The notes under the pieces are model-generated. The model saw only the letters and a list, made by a program, of their open reading frames with translations, was not told where the DNA came from and searched no databases. The translations under genes and the position numbers were made by a program. 64,000 bases of DNA from Siphonodentalium dalli (Eukaryota; Mollusca; Scaphopoda; Gadilida; Siphonodentaliidae), in NCBI GenBank assembly GCA_032622095.1, contig CP136066.1, forward strand, positions 95,313,319 through 95,377,318, read 5' to 3'. Each line of letters opens with the position of its first letter. Position 1 is the first letter of the stretch. Of the stretch, positions 43,301 through 54,542 are shown one piece after another.

Positions 43301-46300
43301 TTTGCATTTCAACAAAATGATATGATATGATATAAACCAATGGTTTAGGTATAGCGTTCCAATATTTTTTGTTTAAATATAGTTTATATTCTACATTTGG
43401 CGCGAATACATCTTTAATCAGTATGTCTATTATCTTATACCTAGTTCTTTGTCCATTACTTCCTCGCTCATCATGACATACCATGTCCCAGCGTAACAAC
43501 ACTCGTGGTGTGCCACCATTCCTTTTCGGTGGCCCCTCTTGGCGACCTGAAATTAGCAGAAACACCTCCAGAAACAACACATGCATGCAGGGAATTTTTA
43601 GCAGTCGATTCAGAGGGGGGGGGGGGGGGGGTGAACAAATTTCTTCCGGCACGTATGCCGGGGTGGGTGGGTGGTCAAAGCCACCAACAAGCAATTTTTT
43701 CCGCAACTAAAAAAAAAAATTCCTGCTTGTTTTTAGTGTTTTGGCAATGAGTTGGGCTTCAAAACCACTTTGAATCAGTTTGAATGAGAGAAATAATGTA
43801 ATTCTAACTGGTAAACTGACTGCAGGCAGTTATCGTGTTGTATTTTGTTGCAAATTTTGAAATCCAAGATGGCCGCTGGCAGCCATGTTTTTTTGGCCGA
43901 ATGACCTCAAAATTACTCATTCCTATTTACATGTCCATGTTAACATCCATGATAAATAGTATGCACAGAAATTCATATACAGCTGTTTACAGTGAATTTC
44001 CCCCCGCAAATCTCTGTTTTAGTGTTAAAAGGGGGGGTGGGTGTCAAAAAATGGTCGGAAAAAAACTGCCGAAAACGGAAAATAATTTGGCGGTGGGGGT
44101 GGGTGGGTACAAAAAATGATCGAAAGGGAAAAAATGCCATACGTGCCTGAATTTTTTTTCCGACCCCCCCCCCCCCCCCCCCCTGGTCGATTGCAGAATT
44201 ATGGATGATGCACACTACACATTACCCAGGTTTAGCCACATGTATATACGCGTAACTTGTAACATGTGTTATTGCTATACGTTATTGCTATGGAGATTCA
44301 CTTGGCGGAAAGATTCACACGATTTCATTGCGTCAAACCTCACATGGCACAACCGTTCTGACGATTCAACGACCGATTTCACGATTCAGTGGCTTGACAA
44401 CGGTGAAGCGGCATTTTAACGATTCAGCGACCAAACTAATGTGTAATGAAACAGAAAATATACACAGAAATGAATACTTCTCGAATATGGACATGCATGT
44501 ATATACCGTATATTATATTTATATTAGGAACGGCGATCTTTCATTCGATAATCTGTAAACAATTCAACATTAGCTAGTAAGCGCAACAATATATTGTTGT
44601 GCTAACCATGTGTTTCAGTATGGAGTCCATAACATGAGATTATGTATACATAATCCTTGACATACATTGACCGGTTGTATTTGTTTTCCACCAACATTGT
44701 ATGGAATTCGTCTTTATAGTGTTGAGCAGAAACAAGGGAACCGGATTAATTCACCCTTAATCTGCCGGTGTATATATATATATACCTGCATGCATCCATT
44801 TTCTGATGTGGCATTGATGAGTGGGATCCACGCTGTTGGTACAAATACGTTGTATATCTCCGTTGCCGAATAAGCTGAATCTGTATGGATAAGAAACGAG
44901 AATCAAGTGAAGAGACAATTATAGTGTGCGGATGTGGCTTGTGTGAATAAGTAAAATAGTGCGAATATTAATTTCCTTTTGCGGGAAGCTATTGATTGGT
45001 CGAAGCATCGCACTCTCAATTTAAAGGTACTCAATCCGATCAGACGCTCATTATCATTTCTTTGGCTTCGGGGGTAACAAATATTTGATTCGAGTCGAGG
45101 AACGCACCCATAAAAGCGCAGGGTGATTAGATTTGCTATTTCTATTGTTTGTGGACCAGAAGCACATGGTCAAACGGGTGAAGATGCGGATGAAGATGGA
45201 TAACTCTACAATCAAGTGGTTAGTATTACCACTTGATTTTAGAGTTATCCAGAAGCCGTACCAACAACAACCACCCGTCCATGGCTACTGTGTGCCGTTC
45301 GATATCATTGGCATGGGCCTCCGAATGAATAGGAAAGTTGTAATCACCTTGGTGCCATGGCACGACCATTGCTTCAGCTTGTGGTGTTTTGGGTCGTATG
45401 TTCCATAGCGGGTTTCCAGCTATATCCGGTCCAATCAACTGTTCAATAACATTCAGCAGCCGTTCGTTCGACCACACCTTCCGTAGAGCCTGTTTTCACA
45501 CAGAATGTAACTTCATGTAAGAGTGAATATGTGGGTGATTGTTTGTGATTGAACATTTGCAGGTAAGAGCCTGTCCTGCAAATAATTTCTAGAAGTCGTT
45601 TTTTTTTTACCCTGTGCCAATGCATTCTCTTATATATGCGAGTCGACCATAGGTCGCCTCGCATATATAAGAGAATGCATTGGCCTAACAATTTTTTATC
45701 ATGTTTTTTAAATAAATGTTTCTTTCAATTTTTAGGACATAAAATACAAAAACATCCATTACCCTGCAGGGAGCACCACACATATATAGAAGCATATAGA
45801 AGAGTGCCGTCTGCTCATGTATGTCTGGAGCTCTGTATGGGTGAAATTATAAAATTGTTAAAGAATACAAGAACAAATTATTAAAATTGTAAAAAATTGT
45901 TAGGCCAATGCATTCTCTTATATATGCGAGGCGACCTATGGTCGACTCGCATATATAAGAGAATGCATTGGCACAGGGTAAAAAAAATCCCGACTTCCGA
46001 CTTGATTTGATATGGCGGGTCACATATATATGGCAACTTCTGGGTATGATAACACTTGGCAATCACTTAATCAGGTATAGATATGAAAACTAACATCAGT
46101 TGACCATTTAATTGCGGGTATAGATCGGAGCCTGGACTTACAACATACCCGAAATCGGAACAACAATATATATTACTATGTGAGAAACAATTTGCACATC
46201 GGTTAGAGCAAAAGCTGACGAATAATGACTTTGAAAGAGAAATTCCAATTATTTTAGTACACCTCTGAATATATAAATATAGTTCAGTGAAATGTTACAA

Positions 46301-49300
46301 CATCCTCAACGATATGGCCCAATTTCCCAGGCTTTATCAAACGTTATAAAAGTATATATTATGTAGGCTGCCACGAAACAATTGGCACATCGGTGGGAGG
46401 AAAAGCGGATAAACGATATATTTTTGGAAGAACAAAATATTATTTTACACAGGCTTTTATCAAACGAAATATTATGTGGGCTGCTACACATATCGGAAAG
46501 TAAAATCAACTCAACCATGTATATTCCCAGGAATATACGCAGACTGAATAGGAATGAAGTTCGCAATGTTCCAACCACTGTTGAAATTCGAGCGGTGCAC
46601 ACTGGAGACGGCGGATTAGTTGAAAACACTATCTATAAGCAATAAAACCCGGCCACATTTTTGCTTAATGTCCTTACCTTGGGAAGGAATCCACCTTTGT
46701 GAAGCATAACATTTGCTCCTGGGAAATCTTCATTGAGCCGCGTGAGTCTTTTGTAGAAACCCAAATCAGCATAGAGATCTAAAGAAAGAGATGTAATAAG
46801 CCCTTCGTTATAGGCAGTATAAGCTACTATTCAACGAATTGCTATGAACACACCGGTATATATAAGACTTAGAGATGAGATATTTCCAATATTTTACAAG
46901 ACATTATTCACACCACTCAACTGAAAATTCCCCCCTCCCCACAGCATCACAATCCCTCAATCGCGACTGCAATAATTTCTTGGAAGTTAAAGGCCCTCTT
47001 AATTTTCAAGTCACCGATTATTTTGTTATAGTGCTTTATATACGATTTTAATAACAATATATGCCATAAATATGATTAAAATACTTTAATTCATCACCAT
47101 TTGAAACGTCTCAGAAGATGCCTATAGAGAAATTGAAAACAACTGAATCAAAGAAAGATTTCCCCCGTTATGGCTCACAGAATGCAAAATAATTCGAACT
47201 AAAACTGTATTTTCATTGGAAGGGGAATAACGTTATCTTTAAGATATAGAGTTATTCCCCCTCCATTGAAAATAATACACTTTGCACTACAGTCCAGATG
47301 AAACTTTATCACAAAAACACGTCGGTAACTCAACAAAAACAACATGTTCACAGTTTATTACACCGGATAAGTTGACAATACAATGTTTTGGAGCTTCCTG
47401 TTTCAAATGGTATATAATATGGCATATATTTTATATATGTGATCTGGGGGTTCGAAAATTAACATATGAGTTTGAAACATGCCATTGCAGTAAGCACATG
47501 AAATGTCTTTCAATTGCATATTCTCTTATAATGTAATGATTAATTTACATGTGTGATGTGCGTCTGTGTGTCTGTGTGTGTGTGCAAACTGAGATAATGA
47601 TTGTTGCTTCAGAATGAACAAGTATTAGACTGATTCCCGTCGCACAGCACTCCAATGCTATTTCACCATACCAGTGATTACGATCATGCACACACGCTAA
47701 ATTTGACGATTTATATAGAGCGGTGAGCCCATGCAGGATCCGTTCTATCGGTAAATAAATGGTCAGTTAATGTTAATTTGCATTTTATACCCGATTATGT
47801 GATTTACAGGAGACCATTTATATAACATTTTTGGCCGAACTTGTTTCGGACAATTTTCGTTTATTTTCGCGATTTGCCTATTTTCGAGGCATTTTTGCTC
47901 TTTTGGCCTGGATTATTTTTTTCACATGCAATTTCGTCTCACCTCACTAAAGACGTTGCCATGGTAATTTGCCACATTCCCCCAAAGTTTCCTGACCGAG
48001 CAGGGCGGGAATTTCTATTAGACCACTTTTTAGAACTCGACCCAAAAGCTTTTCGGCTCAAAAAGTTCCGCCCAGATGGCCATTTATGATGTTAATCTAT
48101 CGAAACATGTCTCAACCTCTGCATCTGTACATAGTAATTATAAGTAAATAAATTCTAATATAATATTTAGATGTCCTGGATTGACTCATGTGGGTTGTGA
48201 TATGATGCATCTACATCAGGTCGCAGCATGAGAAGGAACTTGGTATTACATGACCAATTATATCATTGCAACATGAAAATATACTGTGAACTGTGACATG
48301 CCCACACCCCCTCCCCTCCCCCTGCCCACACCCCTTCCATACCCATCCCCAAAATCTTTATATTTGCCGCACACCATTGCACCACCTGTAAATATACACA
48401 GCAACTTTAATATCAATATAATATTAATGTAATATATTTGTATAAGGGTCTTGCCCTCATAAGCCCAGCTTTTGTGGGATCCTGTTGTATATAACATGTT
48501 ATTATTCGATAATATCAAATAAAAACTTATTGAATTGAATTGAATATGGGACATTTCACTACATTTTCCGAAAATTTCCCGACCGAGCCCAGCGAAAACT
48601 GAAATGCGACCCACTTTTTTGGACTCGACCCAAAAATTATTCGTCCCAAATTTTTTGGCCGAGGTGGCCATTTATGACATCGAACTTGATTCGGATAATT
48701 TCCGTTTATTTTCGGACTTTGGATATTTTCGAGGCATTTTTGAACTTTTGACCCGGATATTTTTCTTACAGAAAATATCGTCTCACCTTACTAAAGACGT
48801 TGCCATGGTCATTTGCCACATTTTCCAATTTTTTTTTAATAAGGAATAAGTAACGGAATTCACTCTGCTGGGGATTTGACTGATCGCCGCGATGAGCGAT
48901 ATGATGCTGTTTCGTCCTGGCTGTAGTCAGGGATGTGGCTAGCGGGTCTCCGCTGGGGGGGGGGGGGGGTGTCCACCTTGGGAATTTCCAACTGCACCCC
49001 CCCCCCCTTGAGTCGGAATCACACCAACAGAACTTTTTGCATAATTCCATTTGCACCCCTCCCCCTTGAGTCGGAATCACACCAACACAACTTTTTGCAT
49101 AATTCCAACTGCACCCCCCCCCTTGAGTCGAAATCGCACCAACAACTGTTTGTTTGCTTAATTCCATTTGCACCCCCCCCCCCCCCTTGTACCTCATGCT
49201 CAGGCCTAATTTCCTATATATTCATAAACCATGCTTCTATTTTCCCAGTATGAAAACATTAAGATATTTTAACCTGAAAATTGCCTCAAAAAAACAACTA

Positions 49301-51703
49301 GTGATCTAATTCCAGACAAATGCACACAGCTACCGACAACAGACCAGGAAACACCGGGCCGACCATGGTTGTTTGGCCCGGTGTGGGAAAATTTTGAAAA
49401 CTATATACAAGAAAATCGCAAATCCTAGCATCTAGACTGGCCTCAACTGAAGCTTTCCTAGTGTTGGAAATTTCAAACCTCATGCTCCCCCTCAGGTTGG
49501 AAAATTCTTCAACTGATGACCATTTATGTCTACAAGTTTGACCAAATGTAGTAAAATATTGTTTTGTTAAACTAATTAGCAGTTTTGTATTGGCCATGTG
49601 GATGGGGCAATGACACACCGGGCCGACCATGGTTCGGCCCGGTGTGCGAAAATTTTGAAATCTGAACAAGAAAATCGCAAAATCCTAACATCTAGACTAG
49701 CCTCAAGCCTTCCTACTGTTGGAAATTTCAAACCCTACACCCCCACTTAGTTTGGAAAATTTCCAACTGATGACAATTCCAATGACAATGTTGACCAATT
49801 GTATGACAATATTGTTTTCTTAAATTAACTAGAAGTTTTTGACTGGCCACGGGGGAGGGACCAGGACACAAGCTTTCCAAGTGTTGGAAATTTCCAACCT
49901 GTCACCCCCCTAAGGTTGGAAAATTTCCAACTGATGTCCATTTCTGTCAAAAAATTTGACAAAAAATAGGAACATATGCAAATATTGGTCGAAAAACAAT
50001 AAATTCCCCCAATAAATTGTTTTATAATCAAACTACAAGAACATTTTCAACCTATTGTTGGTGTGAAATTTCGTTGTGGCAGGTATGAAATTTCCAACTA
50101 TTGAAAATATAGCTCTCTGCTGGGGGGGGGTGAGACACCCCCTACACCCCCCTCTAGCCACATCCCTGGCTGTAGTGTATAGGTGTGTAATGGTTGACGT
50201 TTTTGTACCCAAGACATAAGTGCTGCTGGTAAAGAACTTTTCTGATTTTATGGGTATACATGTATTGGGGAAGCGTATAGTGAAGTTGCCACCACCAGTA
50301 TACTGTGTAATTCACAGCGGTGATGGCCTATTTCCTACATTACAATTCTAAATACGTGTATCTTATATGGCGACGTGATCGCCAATCTGGCCAAGGACCC
50401 ACCTTTAACCTTTCCTGCTTTATATAACTTATTTGCCAGACCATCAACGAGATCAGCCAGCGCATCTTTGCACCGATCCAGTTCCTCTTCAGTAAAGAAG
50501 TCATCAATAATCAAATATCCCTGTAATTCAAGAATTAATGTATTTCATATTCCACATTAGCATTCCTGGTTGATTGAATGGTGTGGATATATATGGTTAT
50601 ATAATATACTACATATTATGGAAGGTTTGGAGGTGTCTTTGTAAAAAGAGAGGTGAACCAGTCCACGAACCACGGGAAGCTTAAATGACAATCGAATTCG
50701 ATATAGGCTACGTATACCACACCGCGCACAAAAGTGCCGCTAATAGCAGCTATTAGCCCTTCTAATAATATAATGACAATTTTCAATAATTAGTACAGGG
50801 TTGACACGCGAAGAATTCTCATGGACCTCGCATCGCATGAATTTAACTCGCACATATACTTGCACATGTTGGTGAGAACCTATACGGAATGTACCAACGC
50901 TACAATATATACAAGTAAATTCCATCATCAGAGAGCAGACGATAACCCACGTAGTGCCATGTTCCCAGTGAATAAGTTTGATTTCAATACCACGTATACC
51001 CGCCTGAACCATGCAGCCATGGAATAGATAGGGGAATCGCGTATATATAGGACAGTGTCGAGGTCTCTATAAGAAAATCACGCATGCTATCCCATGGCAC
51101 AGGAACGCAATTGTAACTGATTATTTAAATTAACAGAATGGATCTTTCCGAATCCATCCAGATAATTAAGATTGTCCAATTATTTCTCTTAACGCTCCAT
51201 GAGTGCTACTCTGCGAATCTAGGTGTAAATTTGCCCATCAAGTGTGTCAGAGTGTTAATTTACATCTCTACAGGGCAATGTTACTTCTATATTGGGAGAT
51301 ACATGCAATGTTATAAGACTCATGTGCATCCCGCTTGATTTAGTGTTCTACATATCACCTTAACCCCAAACGCGTGGACATAATTATATTGTTAAATGCA
51401 AGACTATAGGACATTGAAGCTAGGCCTGTATCCACATAAACATTGAACTCGGTGGGTTCTTTGAAGAACCTAACTTAGGATTTGGAATATATTTGGTTAC
51501 CCGGGGAACGGTATTTGGTTTCACGGGGAACCAAATAGGGAGCTGTTTGCTGTGAATGAACATACCTTCTCGAAATACTCCTTCACTTGTTCTCGTGTTA
51601 GCTGTCCTGGTTTCTTTTCTGTCGGCTGCGGAGGGACCGTAACAAACTTCTCGGGGAACAAGTCTCCAGTGAATCCTAAGAAATCGACATTTATATCCGC
51701 CAT
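37229..51703 (-). CDS. PhyH (phytanoyl-CoA dioxygenase family) gene, nine exons, complete
   Basis: Predicted Fe(II)/2-oxoglutarate-dependent oxygenase; the true substrate is unknown. Exons (minus strand): 51,703-51,566; 50,520-50,403; 46,778-46,678; 45,489-45,348; 44,880-44,786; 43,546-43,441; 42,626-42,542; 40,639-40,450; 37,372-37,229. All introns are GT-AG and the phases join into 372 codons plus stop. The metal site is complete: His165-x-Asp167 (PWHQ in exon 4, Asp opening exon 5) and His260 in IIPHRSLPN. Arg271 follows 11 residues later, where human PHYH places its 2-oxoglutarate-binding Arg (His264/Arg275). No signal peptide and no clear PTS1 (it ends QYALP), so a peroxisomal role is not supported. 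A paralog is transcribed divergently from 54,408. Confidence 0.93.
37463..37854. repeat. CCCTTTACCCAA TTAA-target MITE, copy B, in intron 8
   Basis: Counterpart of 25,363-25,755, with the double-hairpin element nested at 37,606-37,834. Confidence 0.78.
37606..37834. repeat. double-hairpin element, copy B
   Basis: Same structure as 25,506-25,734; one base differs in the right hairpin (CTCTCATATA for CTCTTATATA). Confidence 0.85.
38943..39399 (+). repeat. foldback-headed repeat with one arm deleted, copy B
   Basis: Compared with 26,713 most of the left hairpin arm is gone (GGATTAACTGTCATGTGGAC runs straight into CCGAAGGGTTTTACATAC), while the right arm and tail are kept. Confidence 0.75.
39720..40186. 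repeat. AGGTACTC TTAA-target MITE present only in copy B
   Basis: 467 bp from AGGTACTCAATCCG to GGTTGAGTACCT, TTAA at 39,716-39,719 and 40,187-40,190. The corresponding place in copy A (TTAA at 27,538-27,541) has a single TTAA and no element. Confidence 0.92.
40450..40639 (-). CDS. PhyH gene 1, exon 8
   Basis: 190 nt, enters in phase 2 after CATTCCAG and leaves in phase 0 before GTAAGT. Encodes LPNMSEDIRWSMDFRWQKP, including the predicted 2-oxoglutarate Arg271. The duplication breakpoint lies 17 nt from its 3' end. Confidence 0.92.
40739..40960. repeat. degenerate CTATACTAA-family MITE in intron 7
   Basis: TTAACCCTTACTATTCTAAA start after TTAA, AGATAATAAGTTCAACAAAC in the middle; the right end is decayed. 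Confidence 0.5.
41110..42491. repeat. MITE with TAAGCGA(A/G)ATCACTGAGTCGC ends, split by a hAT element
   Basis: Left TAAGCGAAATCACTGAGTCGC, right GCGACTCGGTTATCTCGATTA. The subterminal GGTCCATCCAGCCCC and GGGGCTGGATGGATCC pair. The hAT-like element at 41,136-42,238 interrupts the left end. Confidence 0.7.
41136..42238. mobile_element. hAT-like non-autonomous transposon in intron 7
   Basis: Ends CAGAGACGTGGC and GCCACGTCCATG. Flanks TCGCTGAT and TCGCTACT agree at six of eight bases, fitting an aged 8-bp duplication. The inside repeats GTTGGAAATTT-type blocks and carries a long G run (41,405-41,422). No transposase. Confidence 0.78.
42542..42626 (-). CDS. PhyH gene 1, exon 7
   Basis: 85 nt, phase 1 in and phase 2 out, acceptor CATTCCACAG, donor GTTCGT. 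Encodes DVQTCEIPYKGLLLF and the third metal ligand His260 in NIIPHR. Confidence 0.9.
43441..43546 (-). CDS. PhyH gene 1, exon 6
   Basis: 106 nt, phase 0 in, phase 1 out. Encodes VAKRGHRKGMVAHHECC then AGTWYVM, matching exon 6 of the divergent paralog (62,808-62,913) in length and sequence. Confidence 0.92.
43611..44184. mobile_element. hAT-like element with G/C-run ends in intron 5
   Basis: Starts CAGAGGGG with 17 further G and ends in a C run closing CCCTG. AGTCGATT lies on the left and (G)GTCGATT on the right, a 7- to 8-bp duplication. No coding capacity seen. Confidence 0.65.
44786..44880 (-). CDS. PhyH gene 1, exon 5
   Basis: 95 nt, phase 1 in, phase 0 out. The first codon completes Asp167 of the His-x-Asp pair; it continues to VFVPTAWIPLINATSENGC. 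Same length as its paralogous exon at 60,605. Confidence 0.92.
45025..45250. repeat. truncated AGGTACTC MITE in intron 4
   Basis: AGGTACTCAATCCGATCAG after TTAA, then an inverted pair around CCACTTGATTTTAGAG; the right end is missing. It stops about 100 bp short of exon 4. Confidence 0.7.
45348..45489 (-). CDS. PhyH gene 1, exon 4
   Basis: 142 nt, phase 0 in, phase 1 out. Encodes VWSNERLLNVIEQLIGPDI and ends PWHQ with metal ligand His165. The donor is GTGATT, slightly off consensus. Confidence 0.93.
45610..45978. repeat. complete double-hairpin element in intron 3
   Basis: Best-bounded copy: CCCTGTGCC and GGCACAGGG with TA on both sides, each end forming its own 70-bp hairpin. It differs from 25,506 in a longer, unrelated middle. 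Confidence 0.88.
46678..46778 (-). CDS. PhyH gene 1, exon 3
   Basis: 101 nt, phase 1 in, phase 0 out, acceptor CTTTCTTTAG, donor GTAAGG. Encodes DLYADLGFYKRLTRLNEDFP; three codons shorter than exon 3 of the paralog. Confidence 0.92.
46880..47830. other. intron 2 sequence, no other gene seen
   Basis: Part of 47,090-47,440 resembles 25,800-26,120 in duplication copy A (AACGTCT, TTTCCCCCGTTATGGCTC and ACAATGTTTTGGAGCTTCCT), so this is an older dispersed copy. Otherwise featureless. Confidence 0.55.
47830..48840. repeat. imperfect tandem repeat in intron 2
   Basis: Blocks with TTCGAGGCATTTTTG, CTAAAGACGTTGCCATGG and GGCCATTTATGA recur at about 47,890-48,090 and 48,540-48,830 with substantial divergence. 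Confidence 0.6.
48928..50168. mobile_element. hAT-like non-autonomous transposon with exact 8-bp duplication
   Basis: Ends CAGGGATGTGGCTAG and CTAGCCACATCCCTG; GCTGTAGT flanks both sides exactly (48,920-48,927 and 50,169-50,176). Same family as 41,136 in inverse orientation. The interior has repeated GTTGGAAATTT-type segments and C runs. No transposase. Confidence 0.92.
50403..50520 (-). CDS. PhyH gene 1, exon 2
   Basis: 118 nt, phase 0 in, phase 1 out, acceptor GAATTACAG, donor GTGGGT. Encodes GYLIIDDFFTEEELDRC, the usual N-terminal start of the PhyH fold. Confidence 0.93.
51566..51703 (-). CDS. PhyH gene 1, exon 1
   Basis: 46 codons from ATG at 51,703 to donor GTATGT. I chose this ATG because the paralog starts at the matching place (MADINVDFLGFTGDLFPE versus MAAIDVKAGFTGECFPE). 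The frame is open further upstream but without homology. Confidence 0.9.
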
Positions 51704-51929
51704 GTTTGGCCCGAGAATGTTAAAACGTGTAAATAAACGACGGTGCGCATACACTTGGCTTTTGTAAACACATTTATCTGGTTAACACACAGAATGATAT
51801 GACAATATATTATCTTTCGTAGAGCATAATGTCAAACCAGATTAAGTAGTCCTGGTAAACAGGTCATACGTCCTTGAACATCTAAAGATACACACCACAA
51901 AGAGACAAACTATGACAATATATAAAGAT

Positions 51930-52340
51930 GCATAATCCGAATTAACGCATCTAAATTACTATTTCTTTGGCTTCTGGTAAACAATATTGTATTTGAGTCG
52001 AGGAACCCATCCATCAATAAATGAAGGGGCATTTCAAGAAATATTGTTGTTGGAATCTGATGATATTGGGACCATCAAATCGGATTGAGTACCTTTAAAA
52101 TAAACCAAGAAATGTACAGATGAATCCGGTGGAAATCTTCAGAGGAACTTACAAGCCCAAAATACTTTTGACGGAGAAGTTCAAGAAATGTTGTTGTTGT
52201 TGTTGTTGTTGTTGAAAGCTGATGATATGGGGATCATCAAATCGGATTGAATACCTTTAAAATAAACCTAGAAATGTATAGCTGAATCCGGTAGAAATCT
52301 TCAGAGGAACTTCTTTGACGGAGAAGTTGCGTGATAATTG
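51930..52340. repeat. AGGTACTC-family remnant plus local duplication and GTT run
   Basis: An eroded MITE ends GGATTGAGTACCT at about 52,096. A block of roughly 160 bp (AAATCTTCAGAGGAACTT) then occurs twice, with a (GTT)n run at 52,191-52,216. It lies between the two divergent PhyH starts. Confidence 0.55.
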
Positions 52341-53049
52341 TATTAACCGTATTGCAGTCGAAATTGATACAGTGGGTGTGCTATGGTGTATACCTTGTTA
52401 ACATATATATATTGCAGTCCCTGCTTGCCTAGCAGATGTGTTACATATATAGTGTAATATCCGGTCGTATCGGATGCAAAGTTAATATATAGACAGAACA
52501 CAACACGCATCTTAATCGACATTATTTTATCGAATGAGTTGCGGACGGCGCATGGATATACTTATATCGAGCGTACTAGTAGCAATTAATTAATGCAATT
52601 ATGCACCGTCAGCAACGAGTTCGATAAAAGAGTCGAGATTATGATGCAAGTTGTGTTCTGTATTTATTCCGCACCGTTGTGGGATATATGTTCAATCTAT
52701 AACGGTCACCTTCATTGATATATAGCTACCTCCATATTGTGATTTAAAGTCTGACGAATGACCAGTCTGCAGGCCCAATGATCGGGGCATCACCCGAAGA
52801 TGCCGAAGCGGATTGTTGACGTATAATGTACGTCATCTTTCTTGGCGACAACGTCGACCAAATTAGTTGCTTGTTGTATTGCACTGGAGGTATATATACA
52901 ATAATATTTATTCAATGGAAACTTCAGTTACATGCCGAATTTGGAATTTTCCAACTGATGCCGCCCAAACTTTCTAAGTGGTTGTAACATTCGATAGTTT
53001 CCAACCGATGGCCACGCGCTTCAGACTTAAAGACTAATTTAGTCAGCTG

Positions 53050-53448
53050 TCCCAAAACAATAAAAAGACAAACGTATGTGAGTCTTGTATACGACCTCAA
53101 CTGGAATACGCGTGTGCGGCATGGGACCCCCATCGACAATATCAGATTGACAATATCGCGAATGTCCAGAGAAAAGCCGCACGTTTTATAGGACGAAAAT
53201 ATTCCGCCGAACCAGGTACAGTCACCCAACTACTGATACAGTTGGACTTGCCATCGCTGCAACCAATAAGGCACATAATACGGATTCTAACATTCCACAA
53301 AGCCAAACATGGTAAACTGGCAATAGAAATTTCTAGCTACTTGGAAAAACAACAGCGAGAGACGAGAGAATTTCACCCTTTATAATTCATTCCACTATTT
53401 ACAGCCTTTTATCTGTATAGAACGGCAAACGACTGGAGCAGTTTGTAG
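53050..53448 (+). pseudogene. LINE reverse-transcriptase C-terminal remnant
   Basis: The frame reads CESCIRPQLEYACAAWDPH, then VQRKAARFIGRKYS and later LYRTANDWSSL. This is the familiar end of a CR1/Jockey-type non-LTR retrotransposon ORF2 after the polymerase domain. A TAA at 53,383-53,385 breaks it, and the 5' part is absent, so it is a dead 5'-truncated copy. Confidence 0.8.
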
Positions 53449-54009
53449 TGGTTCTATATCTCTTGGAGATGACTCATTATGATCCCTTAAAAAAATCGCT
53501 AGTTTAATTTAAATTCATTGACACAACTTCGTGTTGATGACATTGTATTACTTTAATTATATAAGTCCACATAAACTCGTTCGATGGCCTTTATGGCCTC
53601 TTACGAGTATATTATGTAAAATGTATGAACATTCTCGAATCTTGGTCATAAAATGACATGTTTAACACATTCATGTAATACTGGAAATCAGTGGTTGAAA
53701 AGTTAAACATATTTCCAAATATATTGGTTGAAAAATTAAACATTCAGAACAATTGCAAAGTATACTGTTTTCGATCTGAAAACCCCAACTACAATAACTG
53801 TTGAAAACTTACCAAAGATGGTCTGAGTGTCCCATATATCGACAAACCTGGTGTGGAATATATGCAGGAAGTTTAATTTTAGAGAAAAACGTGTGCAAAA
53901 TTGAACAAACGATAACTTTTTAAACAACATAAGCCAATTAATACTTGCACCAGGTAAGCATGATAGCTTTTAAATAAATCCAATACTTTGTAGATGAAGC
54001 TTTGTTTAT

Positions 54010-54343
54010 GGAAGATTTGGTTTTTTGAAAATTTATTCATGGCTACCAATCCTGAAACAAGCCACCACAGTACGATGAAAGATTTGGTTTTTAAAAAATT
54101 TATTCATGGCTACCAATCCTGAAACAAGCCACCACAGTACGATGAAAGATTTTGTTTTTTGAAAATTTATTCATGGCTACCAATCCTGAAACAAGCCACC
54201 ACAGTACGATGAAAGATTTGGTTTTTTGAAAATTTATCCATGGCTACCAATCCTGAAACAAGCCACCACAGTACGATGAAAGATTTTGTTTTTTGAAAAT
54301 TTATCCATGGCTACCAATCCTGAAACAAGCCACCAAAGTACGA
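54010..54343. repeat. 66-bp minisatellite, five units
   Basis: Units carry ATGGCTACCAATCCTGAAAC and GCCACCACAGTACGATGAAA. They differ only at a few sites (TTCATGG or TCCATGG, TTTGGTT or TTTTGTT). The array ends 64 bp before the ATG of PhyH gene 2. Confidence 0.92.
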
Positions 54344-54407
54344 CCTTAACGCGCCATCGATCAATAACGGGATTCGCGTATCACATTTTACTGCATTGCA
54401 TTCTGAG

Positions 54408-54542
54408 ATGGCGGCGATAGACGTGAAAGCCGGATTTACAGGGGAGTGCTTCCCAGAAACATACACAACAATTCCTCCTGAAGTGACGGAACAAAAGCCA
54501 GGTCAATTATCTCGTGAACAGATCAAGCAATTCTTCGAACTG
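54408..54542 (+). CDS. PhyH gene 2, exon 1
   Basis: 45 codons: MAAIDVKAGFTGECFPE through QKPGQLSREQIKQFFEL, donor GTATGT. Confidence 0.9.

Noticed and set aside
43221-43706. 161-codon minus frame covering exon 6 of PhyH gene 1
   Set aside because: Only the exon portion matches the protein family. The rest is intron, including a G run read as Pro.
54010-54343. Regular 66-bp repeats that could be read as a CRISPR-like array
   Set aside because: The whole unit is conserved with no variable spacers, and the genome is eukaryotic. It is a minisatellite.
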